Part shown: piece after piece, positions 1 to 9,707 of the stretch | Numbering within the stretch: the stretch's first letter is position 1 | How the letters are laid out: each line of letters begins with the position of its first letter | DNA from: Ophiostoma sp. CBS 140.51 | Taxonomy: Eukaryota; Ascomycota; Sordariomycetes; Ophiostomatales; Ophiostomataceae | Length of the DNA stretch: 23,283 nt | Direction of reading: 5' to 3' | Assembly (NCBI GenBank): GCA_029298735.1 | Contig: JANSLP010000431.1 | Coordinates: forward strand, 1 to 23,283 | Program-made: the position numbers and the translations under genes | The notes under the pieces: model-generated | Seen by the model: only the letters and a program-made list of their open reading frames with translations | Told to the model about the DNA's origin: nothing | Databases searched by the model: none

Positions 1-279
1 CGGAGGACAGTGCCGAAAGTGAGCGATGGATTTCGACGGATTGACGGATTTTAAGTGCTCTCTGGGTGCGGTTTTGCCTTTGTATGCAAGGGAGGAAATT
101 TGACAAAAAAAAAAAGGCTGCCGAAGATTTTTAAAGAAAATCGCGAAAAAAGGAAGAGCCCCTGTGCCCATAGGCAAAGCGACAACCACAACTCAAAATA
201 CTTTTTTGTATCTTTTGCGTAGAAGGAGAGTCTCTTAAATAGGTTCCAATGCTGAGAAAACAACTTCAAACTTCACCCC
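1..279. other. 3' flank of the phosphate symporter gene, no gene seen
   Basis: This stretch is AT-rich with an A run at about 105-115 and several TTTTT/AAAAA tracts. It lies directly downstream of the minus-strand phosphate symporter, so it probably contains its 3' UTR and polyadenylation region. The short open frames here have no family resemblance and coding-unlike composition. Confidence 0.5.
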
Positions 280-2288
280 TTACGAGGTAAGGAAGTGAGG
301 AGCGTTGAGGAAGAGGCCGACTAAGCAGCCAGCAGCAGTTCCGGCAATGGGGATGGTCATGATCCAGCCGGTAAGCAGGAGGCCAACACGCTGCCAGTTG
401 ACAGCCTTGATGGTGCCATTGCACAGACCAACACCAATGGTGGCACCCGTGATGCACATCGAGGTGGAGACGGGCAGGCTGTACTGGGCGGCGAGCAGGA
501 CGGTGATGGCGGCGCCCATCTCCATGGAGCAACCACGGCTGGGGGAGTGGTAGGTGATCTTGTTACCCATGACTTTAATTTTGCGTTAGTTTGGTCTGAG
601 AATACAACAAAAAACATAAAAAATTCACATATTGCATCCTTTCGGTGTTGACTCACCCTTCATGATGTTGTAACCGTAGGTGATGAAACCAATAGCGAGG
701 GTGATGGCCAGGACAGCAAGCTGCCAGACAGGGACGGGGTTCGTGCCTTTCTCGCTGACAGTGCCAGTCTTCCAGGCAGCGTACATGGCCGCCCAGGGAG
801 CGGCTGAGTTGCCGATATCGTTGGAGCCGTGGGCAAACGAGGCAGTGCAGGCGGTGATGACCTGGATGAAGGAGTAGGAGTGCTCGACCTCGTTGGGGTA
901 GCGGCGGGCGTAAGAGTAGACGCGGGCCATGCGCTCACCCTCGGGGGTGCCGAGGACACCGGTCTGGGCGGCGTGGATGTCGTAGTTAATGCCGTAGAGG
1001 GCGCCGCACACAATCATGGCGGGGAGACGGACAAAGAAGGTCTTGATGTTGTGCAGCTCGTAGATGGAGCCGGCGCCCATCGGGTGGTCGCGCAGGGTGC
1101 GCATGGCCCAGCCGAGGGGGCCGGACTTGGCCTCGAGTCTGGCGTTGAGCTTGCGCTTGGACTGCTCCATCAGGGCCTTGTAATTGGCCTGGGACTTCTC
1201 CTCGTCAAAGTGGCCCTCCTTGTTGGCGTTGACGACAGTGACGTCGTTGTCCTTGAGCGGCTCGCCCTTGCCGGCCTCGGCGTCACCAGTGGCGGAATCG
1301 GCAGCGGAATCGGACGCCATGTCCTCCTCCTGGACAACGTTGTAGTTGGGGACATTGATGCTCTCGCCGGCCTCGACGTTGCGACGGAACAGGGCGGGGC
1401 CCTGGAAGATGTGGTACCAGCGGAGGGACTGGTCCTTCTTGATCATGAGGCAGTAGATGTAGGGGACGAAGAAGACGATCGAAAGCAGGCACACGCCAGC
1501 CGCAGTGCCGACAATGACCGAGGCCACCCACCAAGAGGGCTTGCTCGTCAGGTGGTACTGGGGCGCACCCTTGTAGACGATGGAGAGCGTGCAGACGGCA
1601 GCAGCCAGGAAGAACCAGAAGGGGGAGGTGTAGACGGCCCACTTGGTGGGGTTGGCGCGGAGGAGGACGATGAACTTGATCAGGAGGTAGATGGCGGAGG
1701 CGAAGCCACCGGAAATCAAAGGCGCAAGCGCAAGGCCGGAGAAGACGGCGCCGAGACCCTTGCCCTTGTTCCAGCCCCACTGGACCTCCGAGGCACCGAC
1801 AGTGGCAACACCGACACCAGCGACGGCCGAGATAATGGAGTAGGAGGACGAGACGTGGGTGGAGTGGGCTGTGCACCACATGACCCAGGACGAGGCGGCG
1901 GCGATGGCGCAGGCGAAGGCGAGCAGCTGGACGCCAGCGTTACCCTCAAAGGCGGAGGCGGGGATGATGCCGTCCTTGATGGTCGAGGCGGTACGAGCAC
2001 CGGTGGCGACGGCACCGGCAATCTCACAAACGGTAGCGAGGACCATGGCCCAGCGGTACGAGATGGAGCGGGACGAGACACTCGTGGCCCACGAGTTGGC
2101 AACATCGTCTACACAAAAAAAGAGTCAGCGGACACAATAATAAACAGGAAAGAAAAAGACAAATAGTGAAAAAAAGTCGAAACAAAAGGCGGGCAGTTGA
2201 ACGTACTGGCACCGTTGTTGAAGGCATCGAGCAAGGCAAACACGGTGCCAATGCCGAAGACGTAGTCGTATTGGTGAAGAGTAGGCAT
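280..2288 (-). CDS. pho-4-like: PHO-4/Pho89-type Na+/phosphate symporter (phosphate-repressible phosphate permease)
   Basis: Imports inorganic phosphate with Na+ across the plasma membrane (PHO4/PiT family, SLC20-like). Exons on the minus strand are 2288..2207, 2108..657 and 572..280. The introns are 98 nt (GTACGT...TAG) and 84 nt (GTGAGT...AAG). The joined frame is 609 codons including TAA, giving 608 aa, close to fungal relatives of about 590 aa. Both splice joins restore family motifs: exon 1/2 creates GANDVANSW at residues 26-34, one PHO4 signature, and exon 2/3 creates NIMKVMGNKITYHSPSRG. The second inverted-repeat signature, FAHGSNDIGNS, is near residue 452. Many hydrophobic membrane segments flank a charged cytoplasmic loop (about residues 240-350, acidic and Lys-rich), as expected for the family. 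The start is chosen at CACAATG, a strong fungal context after a CAACC-rich leader. In Neurospora such permeases are induced by phosphate starvation through NUC-1; that is family knowledge, not seen here beyond CACGTG boxes upstream. Assignment is very secure. Confidence 0.96.
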
Positions 2289-2771
2289 TGTGACGGTTGT
2301 GATACGGTGTACCGAGCAGACGTGCCTTGGTTGTCGGTTGACGGTTGTCAGTTGTCGAGAGGATTGCTGGTTGAACTGAAGGTGATTGTCTGGAATAAAG
2401 AAGGAGAAGAAAAGAACAATATCGAAATCCAAAAAGACCAGGAAGATGGGTAGATATGTACTCCCGTACGTCGCACGCGGCTGCCAGTCGACCGCACTCG
2501 ACGTTCGTCCTCGTTCGTATATCGGCTTTACATCGTACGCTGTATTCCGTAATAATAGAAAAATAAGCTCCAAGGGAAGAGGCCAAGAACTCCTCCTGTG
2601 GCGCACACCTACTGCTAGACTGCTTGGCAGGTCTGAATGTTTGACCGACGCAGGATGCTTGGCCTATGGGACTGCACGCGACAAGCATCCGCTGGGACAC
2701 ACTTGGATTCGCCAAGAACGACTTATCGAAACCTTGCTCGGTCGCCCAAATGAGCATGGGGGGCCTATTGA

Positions 2772-2777
2772 CACGTG
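2772..2777. promoter_or_regulatory. CACGTG E-box upstream of the phosphate symporter
   Basis: A CACGTG hexamer lies 484 bp upstream of the symporter ATG. The bHLH regulators Pho4 (yeast) and NUC-1 (Neurospora) bind this core in phosphate-starvation promoters. A second copy is at 3974-3979, probably too distant. The whole window has about six CACGTG sites, which is near chance expectation, so only the position next to this gene makes it suggestive. Confidence 0.35.
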
Positions 2778-3218
2778 CCTTTCATGGAGAGAGCGTCGAT
2801 TACACGCGTGCTCGTTTGCGCTGAAAAGAAGATGGTTTTTATGGTTCCCTTTTGGGAATGATGGGGACGAAAGTGTACATATGGAGTCGTAGCATGGAGC
2901 ACAGAGTAGTACGTTTTTAGTGCTTTCTTTTGGGCGGGTCTCCCGTTGTCGAGCTGGCGAGTCGAGATAAGATACAGTCAGATGTCGTCTAGTTTTCAAG
3001 TCGACAACTGCTCCGATATTCTTCCATCCATCCTGCTGACTTGGCTTTCTATCTCAAGACGCTGAAAAAAGCTTGGATAACTTCTATGTGACGGCCAAGA
3101 CCGGCACCGAGTCCTAATCGCGAGGACGGTCTTCTTTTTGCTTGGGACACTGTCTGACGTGTCTTTCCTGTCTTCCCTGCACACAATTCTTGGTGCAATG
3201 CTTGTTGACAATGACTGG

Positions 3219-3243
3219 AAGCCGGGCATGAAAGCCGGGCATG
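3219..3243. repeat. 13-bp direct tandem repeat (two copies)
   Basis: The unit AAGCCGGGCATG occurs at 3219-3230 and again at 3232-3243 with a 13-nt period. It is intergenic and looks like a slippage duplication. Confidence 0.8.
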
Positions 3244-4281
3244 ACTCTGATTGGCCCGCCGAGCCGTCTTCACCTGCGCTAATGTAGTAGTGCTGAACGC
3301 CACATGGGATCTAAAAGTGACCTTTACCCAATACAGTAATATTCGGTGGACTTTCTTTTTGTTCGACCGGGTTTTCTACGTTGCGTACCTGAGCCTTGCT
3401 TCGAAAAAAGAAACAAAGAAAGAATGTTCGATGAAAGATGCTAACGAGAAGATGCTACCGCTATTGTTCGTCTCATGTCTAGTTTTTTCCGCCGTCCACA
3501 TCGTCAAAATTTGCTTGCAACAAAGGCTTGCGTGGTATACTCGGTGTTCAGTATATATTTCTTCCCTTGATATCCACTCTGCGACATTGGCGATGCTCTT
3601 GGCTGTCTTGGCCGTCTTGGCTTTTGAGCACGACATTCAGGAAAACTCACAAACGTGTTCGAAACAACGACTGCTATTGGTGAAAAAGGCAGAAGGCATT
3701 GATAGAAAAAAAACGCGAATTTCTCACGAGTGCATTTGATTGAGAGTCAAGCAAGATGCCTCGATGGAACTGAAAATATCTTTTCTCTTTTTTTTTTCTG
3801 TTCCTATCTTATGACTTTTTCTTACATCTTACTGGGCCACGGTGGCTTGGCAACGATTTCCCAGGACGCATTCGCCAACCAACGTGTGGGTGGTTACCTC
3901 CTCAGCTCGGAGAGAGTATGCTTTTGGGGTGGCAATGTCCGGGAAATAATACGAGTCGACTTGCTTTGTTTCCCACGTGCCAAAGGAGAAAATCCATTTT
4001 TTGCATGAGTCGAATAGTCCTGTAGATGAGATACGGAGTACGGGATACGGGCGTACGACGGAAAAGAAAAGCTGCTCTTCACGAGTGAATGTGCACATGG
4101 CCGCAGATTGCTCATTGTATGGATTGCGACGGGCGTATTCACGGTCGTAATTGCCATCTCGCGCGCAACGGAGCCCGGCTACCTGGGAAAGAGAATCGGA
4201 CATCCCGTGGATGTACGTCGTATATTGCGTATATGGATGAAATCCGTGTCGTAATGTCATGCTCCCGTACGCAGCACGATA

Positions 4282-4309
4282 AAAGTGTTCGACATAAAGT
4301 GTTCGACAT
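4282..4309. repeat. 14-bp perfect tandem duplication
   Basis: AAAGTGTTCGACAT is present twice without a spacer, at 4282-4295 and 4296-4309. A second, unrelated tandem duplication begins 18 bp downstream. Confidence 0.9.
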
Positions 4310-4326
4310 ACGCCCTTCAGCGGAAT

Positions 4327-4389
4327 CAAGCCTTGATGCCCAGACAAGAACGGCACAAGCTTTGATGCCCAGACAAGTCAAGAACGGCA
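4327..4389. repeat. 29-bp tandem duplication with a 5-nt length difference
   Basis: Two copies of a unit with the core TTGATGCCCAGACAAG start at 4327 and 4356, each ending in AGAACGGCA. The second copy carries an extra five nucleotides (TCAAG), which itself repeats the preceding CAAG. It does not encode a recognisable repeat protein. Confidence 0.85.
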
Positions 4390-5631
4390 CACACTGGCGC
4401 AGCATCATTCAGGGTTCATTCTTTCCCCGAACCCAAGACACCCAAGCCGCTTGAGTGAAAGCCGCCCAGAGCTTGGCTGCCTTCTGCCTTTTTGCACTAT
4501 CGTCTATCGTAGGATGCGGGCTCCGTAGCCGCCGCCCCTTGTTCTACTTTCGTACGGCCCGGAAGAAGCAGTGATCCCACTCTTGTGCATTTTGACAGTT
4601 CTTTGACGAAAACCTTCCATCCCGGCTGCTTCCAGCGCAGTCAAAGTGGCTCCCCATGGACTCCTGGGCTCCTGGAAAAGACGTGGCGTTCTCCTTGCTC
4701 CGGCCGATTGACGATCGATGCAAGGTACGGGTCCGTTCCCCCACCATAGTGGCCTTCTGGAAAGAATAACACAAGGTTAACCTTTCCATGCATGAATGCC
4801 TTTGTGGGCCGTTGTTACTGCGTCTCAGTCACATTGGCGGTCAAAACATTTGGCGTTTAGCTGGCGGTGTATATGACCGGAAAAAAAGCATCGTCTCCTT
4901 TGTCAACGTCGATATCATCAAAGTTGACCTCGGGCAGAGCCATGGGGGGTTTGATAAAAAAAAACGAAAACTCGAGAAGAGAAATCTAGATCTTTTGAAA
5001 GATATAAATTTCGCTCAGAGAGCGGTACGTAACAGATTGAAGACGAGGAAAGAGGACATGACCGAGGTATATGTGGTGCTTGGTGCCGAATTGAGGTTCT
5101 AGGCCCTCCGTTGCCGTACTTTTTGGTGGGATCGCCATGCTAGCGTTACACATACATATTAAGATGATGAGTCGCTTTTTAATGTTCTCGAAACTGAACT
5201 GTGTAGGTTCTTACACTCTCTATAGAGTTGAGGTCGAGTTCGAAAATGTAAACACCATCTTTATCGAGTAGTGCGTCCAAAGAAATACGGGTCTGGTGAG
5301 GTTCTGGGCGGTGAGATACAGTGTTGCTCCAGCAGACCACTAGCCAGACGAGCAGGTAGTCATCAAATGCAGATTGTCAGGCTGCTTGCATTATCACCCT
5401 GCATAATTGATGATCATATATGCGGCTGAGTGTCCAGAGGTACCAAGGCGATAAAATATACTCGTGTGTCGTACAAACGACGGGATGAAAGGTGCAAGGA
5501 TAGTGCGCACGGGTTGACGATGGATCGACGAATAAGCACCTGTCATAATCTCGTAAGTTCACGAGCTCATGTAAGTATACGCTGCCTGGACAGAGAAAAC
5601 AATCAATTATATGATACCCCAATACTAACTC

Positions 5632-6110
5632 CTACTTGGCTCGTTGGATGCTGTTTGAAAACACGTGACAGGCAGCTGGCTTACGCACTAAGAATTTTTC
5701 GCCATACCATCGAGTGCCATGAAACGGAGATGACGTGACTGCTGTGTCGACCTGATAACCCTTTGGCGACATCAGACGAAGTCCTAGAGGCGCGGAAGAT
5801 GGTGTCGCTTCAGATGGCCTACATTTTGCCACAGCAAAAATGGGAACCTGCGAACAGCCAATGAGCTCACAAACGCCGTCCTGGGCATGGCGATTAATCT
5901 CGTCCTGGCCGGGATACAAGATTTCGATGGTGGTGGCCACAACCGGATGCCGCACGCCCGAGGGTACATCTCGCGGAGGCCGTCGAGCTGTTCAGAGGAG
6001 AGTATACGCCGAGGATCGAGAGAGGAGTAAGACGATCCAGGCCAGCGGGTCGAACACTTAATGGGTCTTATCGCATGCTCAAGTGGTGCTGCCCCCGTGG
6101 TTCGTACTGT
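5632..6110 (-). pseudogene. Decayed gene of a fungal hypothetical family, frameshifted
   Basis: Two adjacent minus-strand frames read like one protein. The upstream frame (about 6110 to 5957) gives residues such as SSYSSLDPRRILSSEQ followed by LDGLREMYPRA. After a shift of one frame near 5957, the next (to the stop at 5634..5632) gives TTIEILYPGQDEIN, then GLRLMSPKGYQVDTAVTSSP. I loosely remember scattered hypothetical proteins of filamentous fungi with the same order: a Leu-rich helix, YPRA-G-R, a TIEILY-like strand, then GLRL...P-G...A-TT. No function is known to me for that family. No single uninterrupted frame spans the region, no start ATG is evident, and the C-terminus ends early, so this is more likely a relic than a spliced gene. 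The frame change lacks GT...AG boundaries of adequate length. Confidence 0.45.
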
Positions 6111-6505
6111 ATAACCATGCCACCTGCGTGCGTAGCTGGAATGTAGGCGTGAACGTCAATGACAACCCACATCCGACGCCCTCCTCTAAGGTAAGCAATC
6201 GCAACAGCAGACTCGTGGCCCCGAAAATCGCAAAAAGCAGTGTTTAAGTGCGGATCAGCGTCTTGCTCTCTTCTGAGACGGTGCCCGCGTGCATTTTTCG
6301 GGTGGCAGCATCGGACGGCGAATCCCAGGCGTTTGAAGCAGTCACTATAGGTTGTGGCTGGCACGACAGGCGTCTCAACTTGGTACAAGTTTGAGAAATG
6401 AAGCTTTGCATGAAGAGTAGCTGCCTCGTAGCGTCTCGTGGCAATGTGGAAAATATCCCGAATTGGGTGGGAAAACAAGGCGCCATTGGGTTTTAGCATC
6501 ATCAA
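6068..6505 (-). CDS. Possible small ORF of unknown function
   Basis: An uninterrupted 145-codon frame opens with three consecutive ATGs and ends at TAA just upstream of the decayed gene on the same strand. The C-terminal part (residues about 90-145) contains a stretch with alternating hydrophobic residues (MWVVIDVHAYIP) and looks more coding-like than the N-terminal part. I recognise no domain, signal peptide or membrane segment. It could be an N-terminal section of the same decayed gene in another frame, or an accidental open frame. Only weak support. Confidence 0.28.
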   Translation of the reverse strand: MMMLKPNGALFSHPIRDIFHIATRRYEAATLHAKLHFSNLYQVETPVVPATTYSDCFKRLGFAVRCCHPKNARGHRLRREQDADPHLNTAFCDFRGHESAVAIAYLRGGRRMWVVIDVHAYIPATHAGGMVIQYEPRGQHHLSMR

Positions 6506-6735
6506 ATAAATAATAAAACCAATGAAGGACCTTCTTGGCGGGAACTCCCACGTGAGAAGGGCAATATCAAGAAGCGATAAAGTTGAAAAAGTCTACTTGT
6601 TCGAGTACATAGAGGTATCGTGTCGCCCATTTCCCTCGTCGACGTCTCCTCTCTTTTATGAAATATGAAATCATGAACTAACTACATAAACACTCATCGC
6701 ACTTCGTACTGGTCGTACAATTGCACTTCTCTGCC

Positions 6736-7266
6736 TCATCTTTTTCTACCGTAAACGTCATCAAAAGTTCGTCCCTTGCTGTCCACCATGTGTCGTTCTC
6801 CGTCATCTTTCCATGTCGCCTTGGTCTTCCTCTCACCGTCGAAGAATTTTTTAGGCTGACCAGGCTTGAACGAAGTCGGCGTCACCATGAGCAGAGACTT
6901 GTTGTCGACGGAAACAAAGCACTGGTCGTACTCTGTCATCGCATGGAGAGCATTGAGACTTGCTGTAGTGATAAGGCAGTATTGCTTGCGGCCAGCTTCG
7001 TGTTTGGGGACTAGCTTCTCACCGGTTCCATCGTATCGTAGCTCGTACGTCGTTCCGGTCTTGGGCGTTTCGCTCAACTTAAGTACACCGCGGACATCGT
7101 TGGCTGTCTGGAAGACAGAACGAGAACCGAGGCGGATAGGGTGCAGAGACTCAGGTGGTGGATGTTGTTGGATCTTGGAACGAAGTTTGTTGGCAGCCGT
7201 CAAGTCCCATTGGACGTCGGGCTGGGACTTGGACTGCTGCTTTGTCTTTGATCGGTTTTCAGACAT
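6736..7266 (-). CDS. Orphan basic protein, intact paralog A of a tandem pair
   Basis: A single-exon frame of 177 codons (176 aa) begins at an ATG reading MSENRSKTKQQ; an in-frame ATG 24 nt upstream would give 184 aa. The N-terminal 25 residues are polar and basic. The central part (about residues 30-140) alternates predicted strands and short helices, and the C-terminus is Lys/Arg-rich (DGERKTKATWKDDGER). There is no signal peptide, membrane segment or Cys cluster. I recognise no family. The strongest evidence that it is real is a related frame about 0.7 kb upstream on the same strand (paralog B), sharing the SVFQTANDV/SLFLSTQDL block, the QYC-I-----L block and a PT---KPG block. Function cannot be inferred. 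Confidence 0.6.
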   Translation of the reverse strand: MSENRSKTKQQSKSQPDVQWDLTAANKLRSKIQQHPPPESLHPIRLGSRSVFQTANDVRGVLKLSETPKTGTTYELRYDGTGEKLVPKHEAGRKQYCLITTASLNALHAMTEYDQCFVSVDNKSLLMVTPTSFKPGQPKKFFDGERKTKATWKDDGERHMVDSKGRTFDDVYGRKR

Positions 7267-7940
7267 GTTTTCAAAGTGAAGTCTCGTCAATGAAGAAATT
7301 GTGTTATGCTGTTTTAAGTGATCTGGCTTCTGTCCCCTCGAAGCTGGACCGTGTGAGAGCAGACAAAGCCCATCTTAAATATGTCTAGGCTTGCTCCATG
7401 CTGCGTTGTCACTTTTCATGTATGAAACTGCTGCTAATCTGGGATATCATCTTACTACTTTATTTTTCGTGTTTTCTTCGTTAAACTCGTTAGAAAGCGC
7501 TATTCTTGTATCAATGCAACAACCTTCGTAGTCAACATCCAAATATAGTTGTGTTAGCAGGCCTTCTCGGCGACCCATTCCTCCAGTTCTGTGTTTCACA
7601 AATGCCAATGGCCGTGGATTTGGGGCTCCTGGCTGGATGATTGCTGGACAGTGTGTAGGCGCGCGGCACGGCTTCGGCATTCCTGGATTGATAGGGCTTC
7701 TCAATTGACAAATATGCGGGACCAGCCCCTGCATTAATATCGGGGCGCTTAAATGTTGACTGTCGACACCGACATCAAATGATGATTGTGAAAACAAACT
7801 TGTATTTTTTTTGTTTGATATTCTTTGCAAATCGTTAACGGAACTCTTAATTTTTGGACAATTCGTTTGTCGTTTCATACAACGTTGGTCGTACAAGGGT
7901 GATCCATTCCATGTTCTCGTCGTTTTAATTCTGCAATATC

Positions 7941-8416
7941 TTAAACCCAAAACAAGTAGCCCGGTTTCCGCAGTCGAGTAGGTGTATAAACAGGAATCCG
8001 CCGTTTGCCATTCGGTATATTGGTCATAATGATGTTGAGCAATCCATCTGCCGTTAAGGCCAACTCATAGGTCGCAAATAAGCGGCTTCGCGAGATGCAA
8101 CAGTATTGGATAGGGTTGCCCTCTCTTGCTTCAATAATCATTTTCGCCTTTTTCGAGTACACAAGTTTGCTCTGGTAGGACTCGAAAGTTTCAGGTAGCC
8201 AGACGCCGCCGAGCTTTGCCCGGAGGTCCTGTGTGGACAAAAAAGGGAACCGACGCCAACGCGGACACCCAACAGGTCATGTTTTTTGTATGGCGGGTCA
8301 AGGCTGTCTTCCATGCTGCTGCACGTCTCTCGTAATCGATGTAGCATGGTGATATTGGACTCATCCAATGTTTGTGGTGAATTCGGTGCAGTCCCGGGTA
8401 GGTTGTGGGCGTCCAT
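7941..8416 (-). pseudogene. Paralog B of the orphan pair, frame broken at two T runs
   Basis: Reading from ATG at 8416, the frame MDAHNLPGTAPNSPQ continues to GVGSLF at about 8243, then needs a shift of one base to continue as STQDLRAKLGG and on to the stop at 7943..7941. If the run of six T (minus strand, near 8241) held seven, the peptide would be continuous and aligns without a gap to the neighbouring paralog (SLFLSTQDL against SVFQTANDV). A second run of four T near 7947 shows the same symptom: one extra T would read past the stop into a frame with a KT--TW block resembling paralog A, open to 7447. Either two one-base losses made a pseudogene, or the assembly undercalls homopolymers. A CACACAG acceptor-like string follows the first run, but any intron there would be only about 40 nt. 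Confidence 0.5.
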
Positions 8417-9281
8417 CGTGGCTTGGTCATATTCAGGGGCTGGTGCTAATTCTGATTTCGTCTGCAGCAGGTGGTTGCTGTCGGTGTCGATTGTTCATGT
8501 TCTGTTTCCGTCTGGCCTGTTGATTTGCCAGCTGTTGTTTTGTCACAAAGCTTGGCGCAAACAATACATCTGGAAGGGGCGACCGCTGTGAAAAACTGAC
8601 CGTTGGTTTTGCAATTGCAGTAGTTGGTGAAGCGACCACATTACACCAGTATCGCCGAAAGCTCCTGCTGTGTGAGTGCACCTTCCCTTCCTAGCCCATA
8701 AACAGAATAACACTATAATATACCAGCCGAAAAAACTCATTGATAATTTCCTTCTTTAGACGTGCACCTGTGCCGTCCCTGCCCCAGTCTGCTTAGCGGA
8801 TGTGCTCCCCTGTGCTCCCTGTGCTGCCTTTGCCTCTTAGGCTGACACAGCTATAGAGAAACTGTTAAAGCGTGTAGCGGGCGCCTACGGACGTTGCAGC
8901 GGTAGTCCCTCGTTCTTATAAGAGTCCCTTGGTGACTCTCATAAGAACTTTGATTAATCCAAATAACGAATATAATAAAACATGAAGAGAAAAGAGAAGG
9001 GGAAGGGATGCAGAGGCGGTGACCGACTAAGGGCAACGGGAAAATAGGGCTGGATAAAACAGTACTCGATGCTGGTCCCTGCCTAATACCTAACATGATG
9101 CCTTGTAGGCTGTACAGATGTAGAAACAATAAAAAGAAAGACCTTTGCTTTGAGAAAACTCTAGTCGTAAAATACGAAATGTGCACGCACTTAGAGCGAC
9201 AGTGGGGTATCAATAAACAACGTCGCCAGGTATTCTCTCGCCCTGTTACATACGGAGGTTTCGTCTGCTTCCCGTAAAAGT
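8417..9281. other. Intergenic region with hairpin, no convincing gene
   Basis: A minus-strand frame of 82 codons at 8433-8681 ends in Gln/Asn/Arg-rich sequence but has no relatives I recognise and a different frame from paralog B. The 120-codon minus frame at 8851-9213 runs through a perfect hairpin and low-complexity Ser/Phe/Leu text, so it is probably accidental. A CTGTGC-rich, degenerate stretch lies at 8766-8830. Confidence 0.45.
8912..8948. repeat. 15-bp inverted repeat (hairpin) with 7-nt loop
   Basis: The left arm GTTCTTATAAGAGTC (8912-8926) and right arm GACTCTCATAAGAAC (8934-8948) pair with one mismatch, which would be a G-U or A-C pair in RNA depending on strand. The loop is CCTTGGT. 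No T-rich tail follows and it is not inside a supported gene. It may be a relic terminal repeat, a cruciform or a small structured RNA. Confidence 0.75.
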
Positions 9282-9670
9282 CTAGATAGCCTGAACCGTC
9301 ACGCCCATGTACTTCAGCAGACGCCGGGTACGTTCTGCCACTCGTCCGCTCGTTGGCAGCCGCAGCTGCCCCAACACTTGATTGATCTGCTCGGCTGTCA
9401 CGGATATTAGTAAAATGTACTAGACAAGATCTTTGGATAAGTACGTACAGCCAAGGTGCAGAATTTCATTCGCTGTGTTCGGGCAGTCGACCACAGTAGT
9501 GCCCGTGTCGAAACTGACAGGGAGGACGAGCTCATAATCGCCGCGCGAGACATGGTTGTTCTCGAAGCGGGTTAGGGCGTTTGTCTCCGTGATGTCCAAC
9601 TTCTCGGCGATTCTGGTTACGGCGGTCTCTAAACGATTGAGTTGCTGTTGCATCTGCTGTATCTGCTGCA

Positions 9671-9707
<37 letters not shown>

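Larger units (their letters stand above)
2289..5631. other. Long intergenic region, no convincing gene
   Basis: About 3.3 kb upstream of the phosphate symporter. Open frames of 80-175 codons occur on both strands (for example 3251-3739 plus and 3829-4356 minus). They overlap each other, lack recognisable domains and have no good start context or intron structure, so I do not call them. The stretch contains several short tandem duplications (3219-3243, 4282-4309, 4327-4389), listed separately. The proximal 500 bp must include the symporter promoter. Confidence 0.55.

Noticed and set aside
829..2166. 445-codon plus-strand open frame opposite the phosphate symporter
   Set aside because: Gly/Val/Asp-rich shadow caused by strong third-position GC bias of the real minus-strand gene; no domain or start context.
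3251..3739. 162-codon plus-strand frame with hydrophobic segments
   Set aside because: No family resemblance, poor start context and mixed composition; probably a chance frame.
3829..4356. 175-codon minus-strand frame
   Set aside because: Runs through tandem duplications and has no recognisable motif; overlapping frames on the other strand are equally good.
8225..8260. Intron instead of a frameshift in paralog B (CACACAG acceptor)
   Set aside because: Any donor in the required frame gives an intron of about 40 nt without a branch site, and it would delete residues that align with the paralog.
8851..9213. 120-codon minus-strand frame
   Set aside because: Includes the 15-bp hairpin and low-complexity hydrophobic/Ser text; no relatives recognised.
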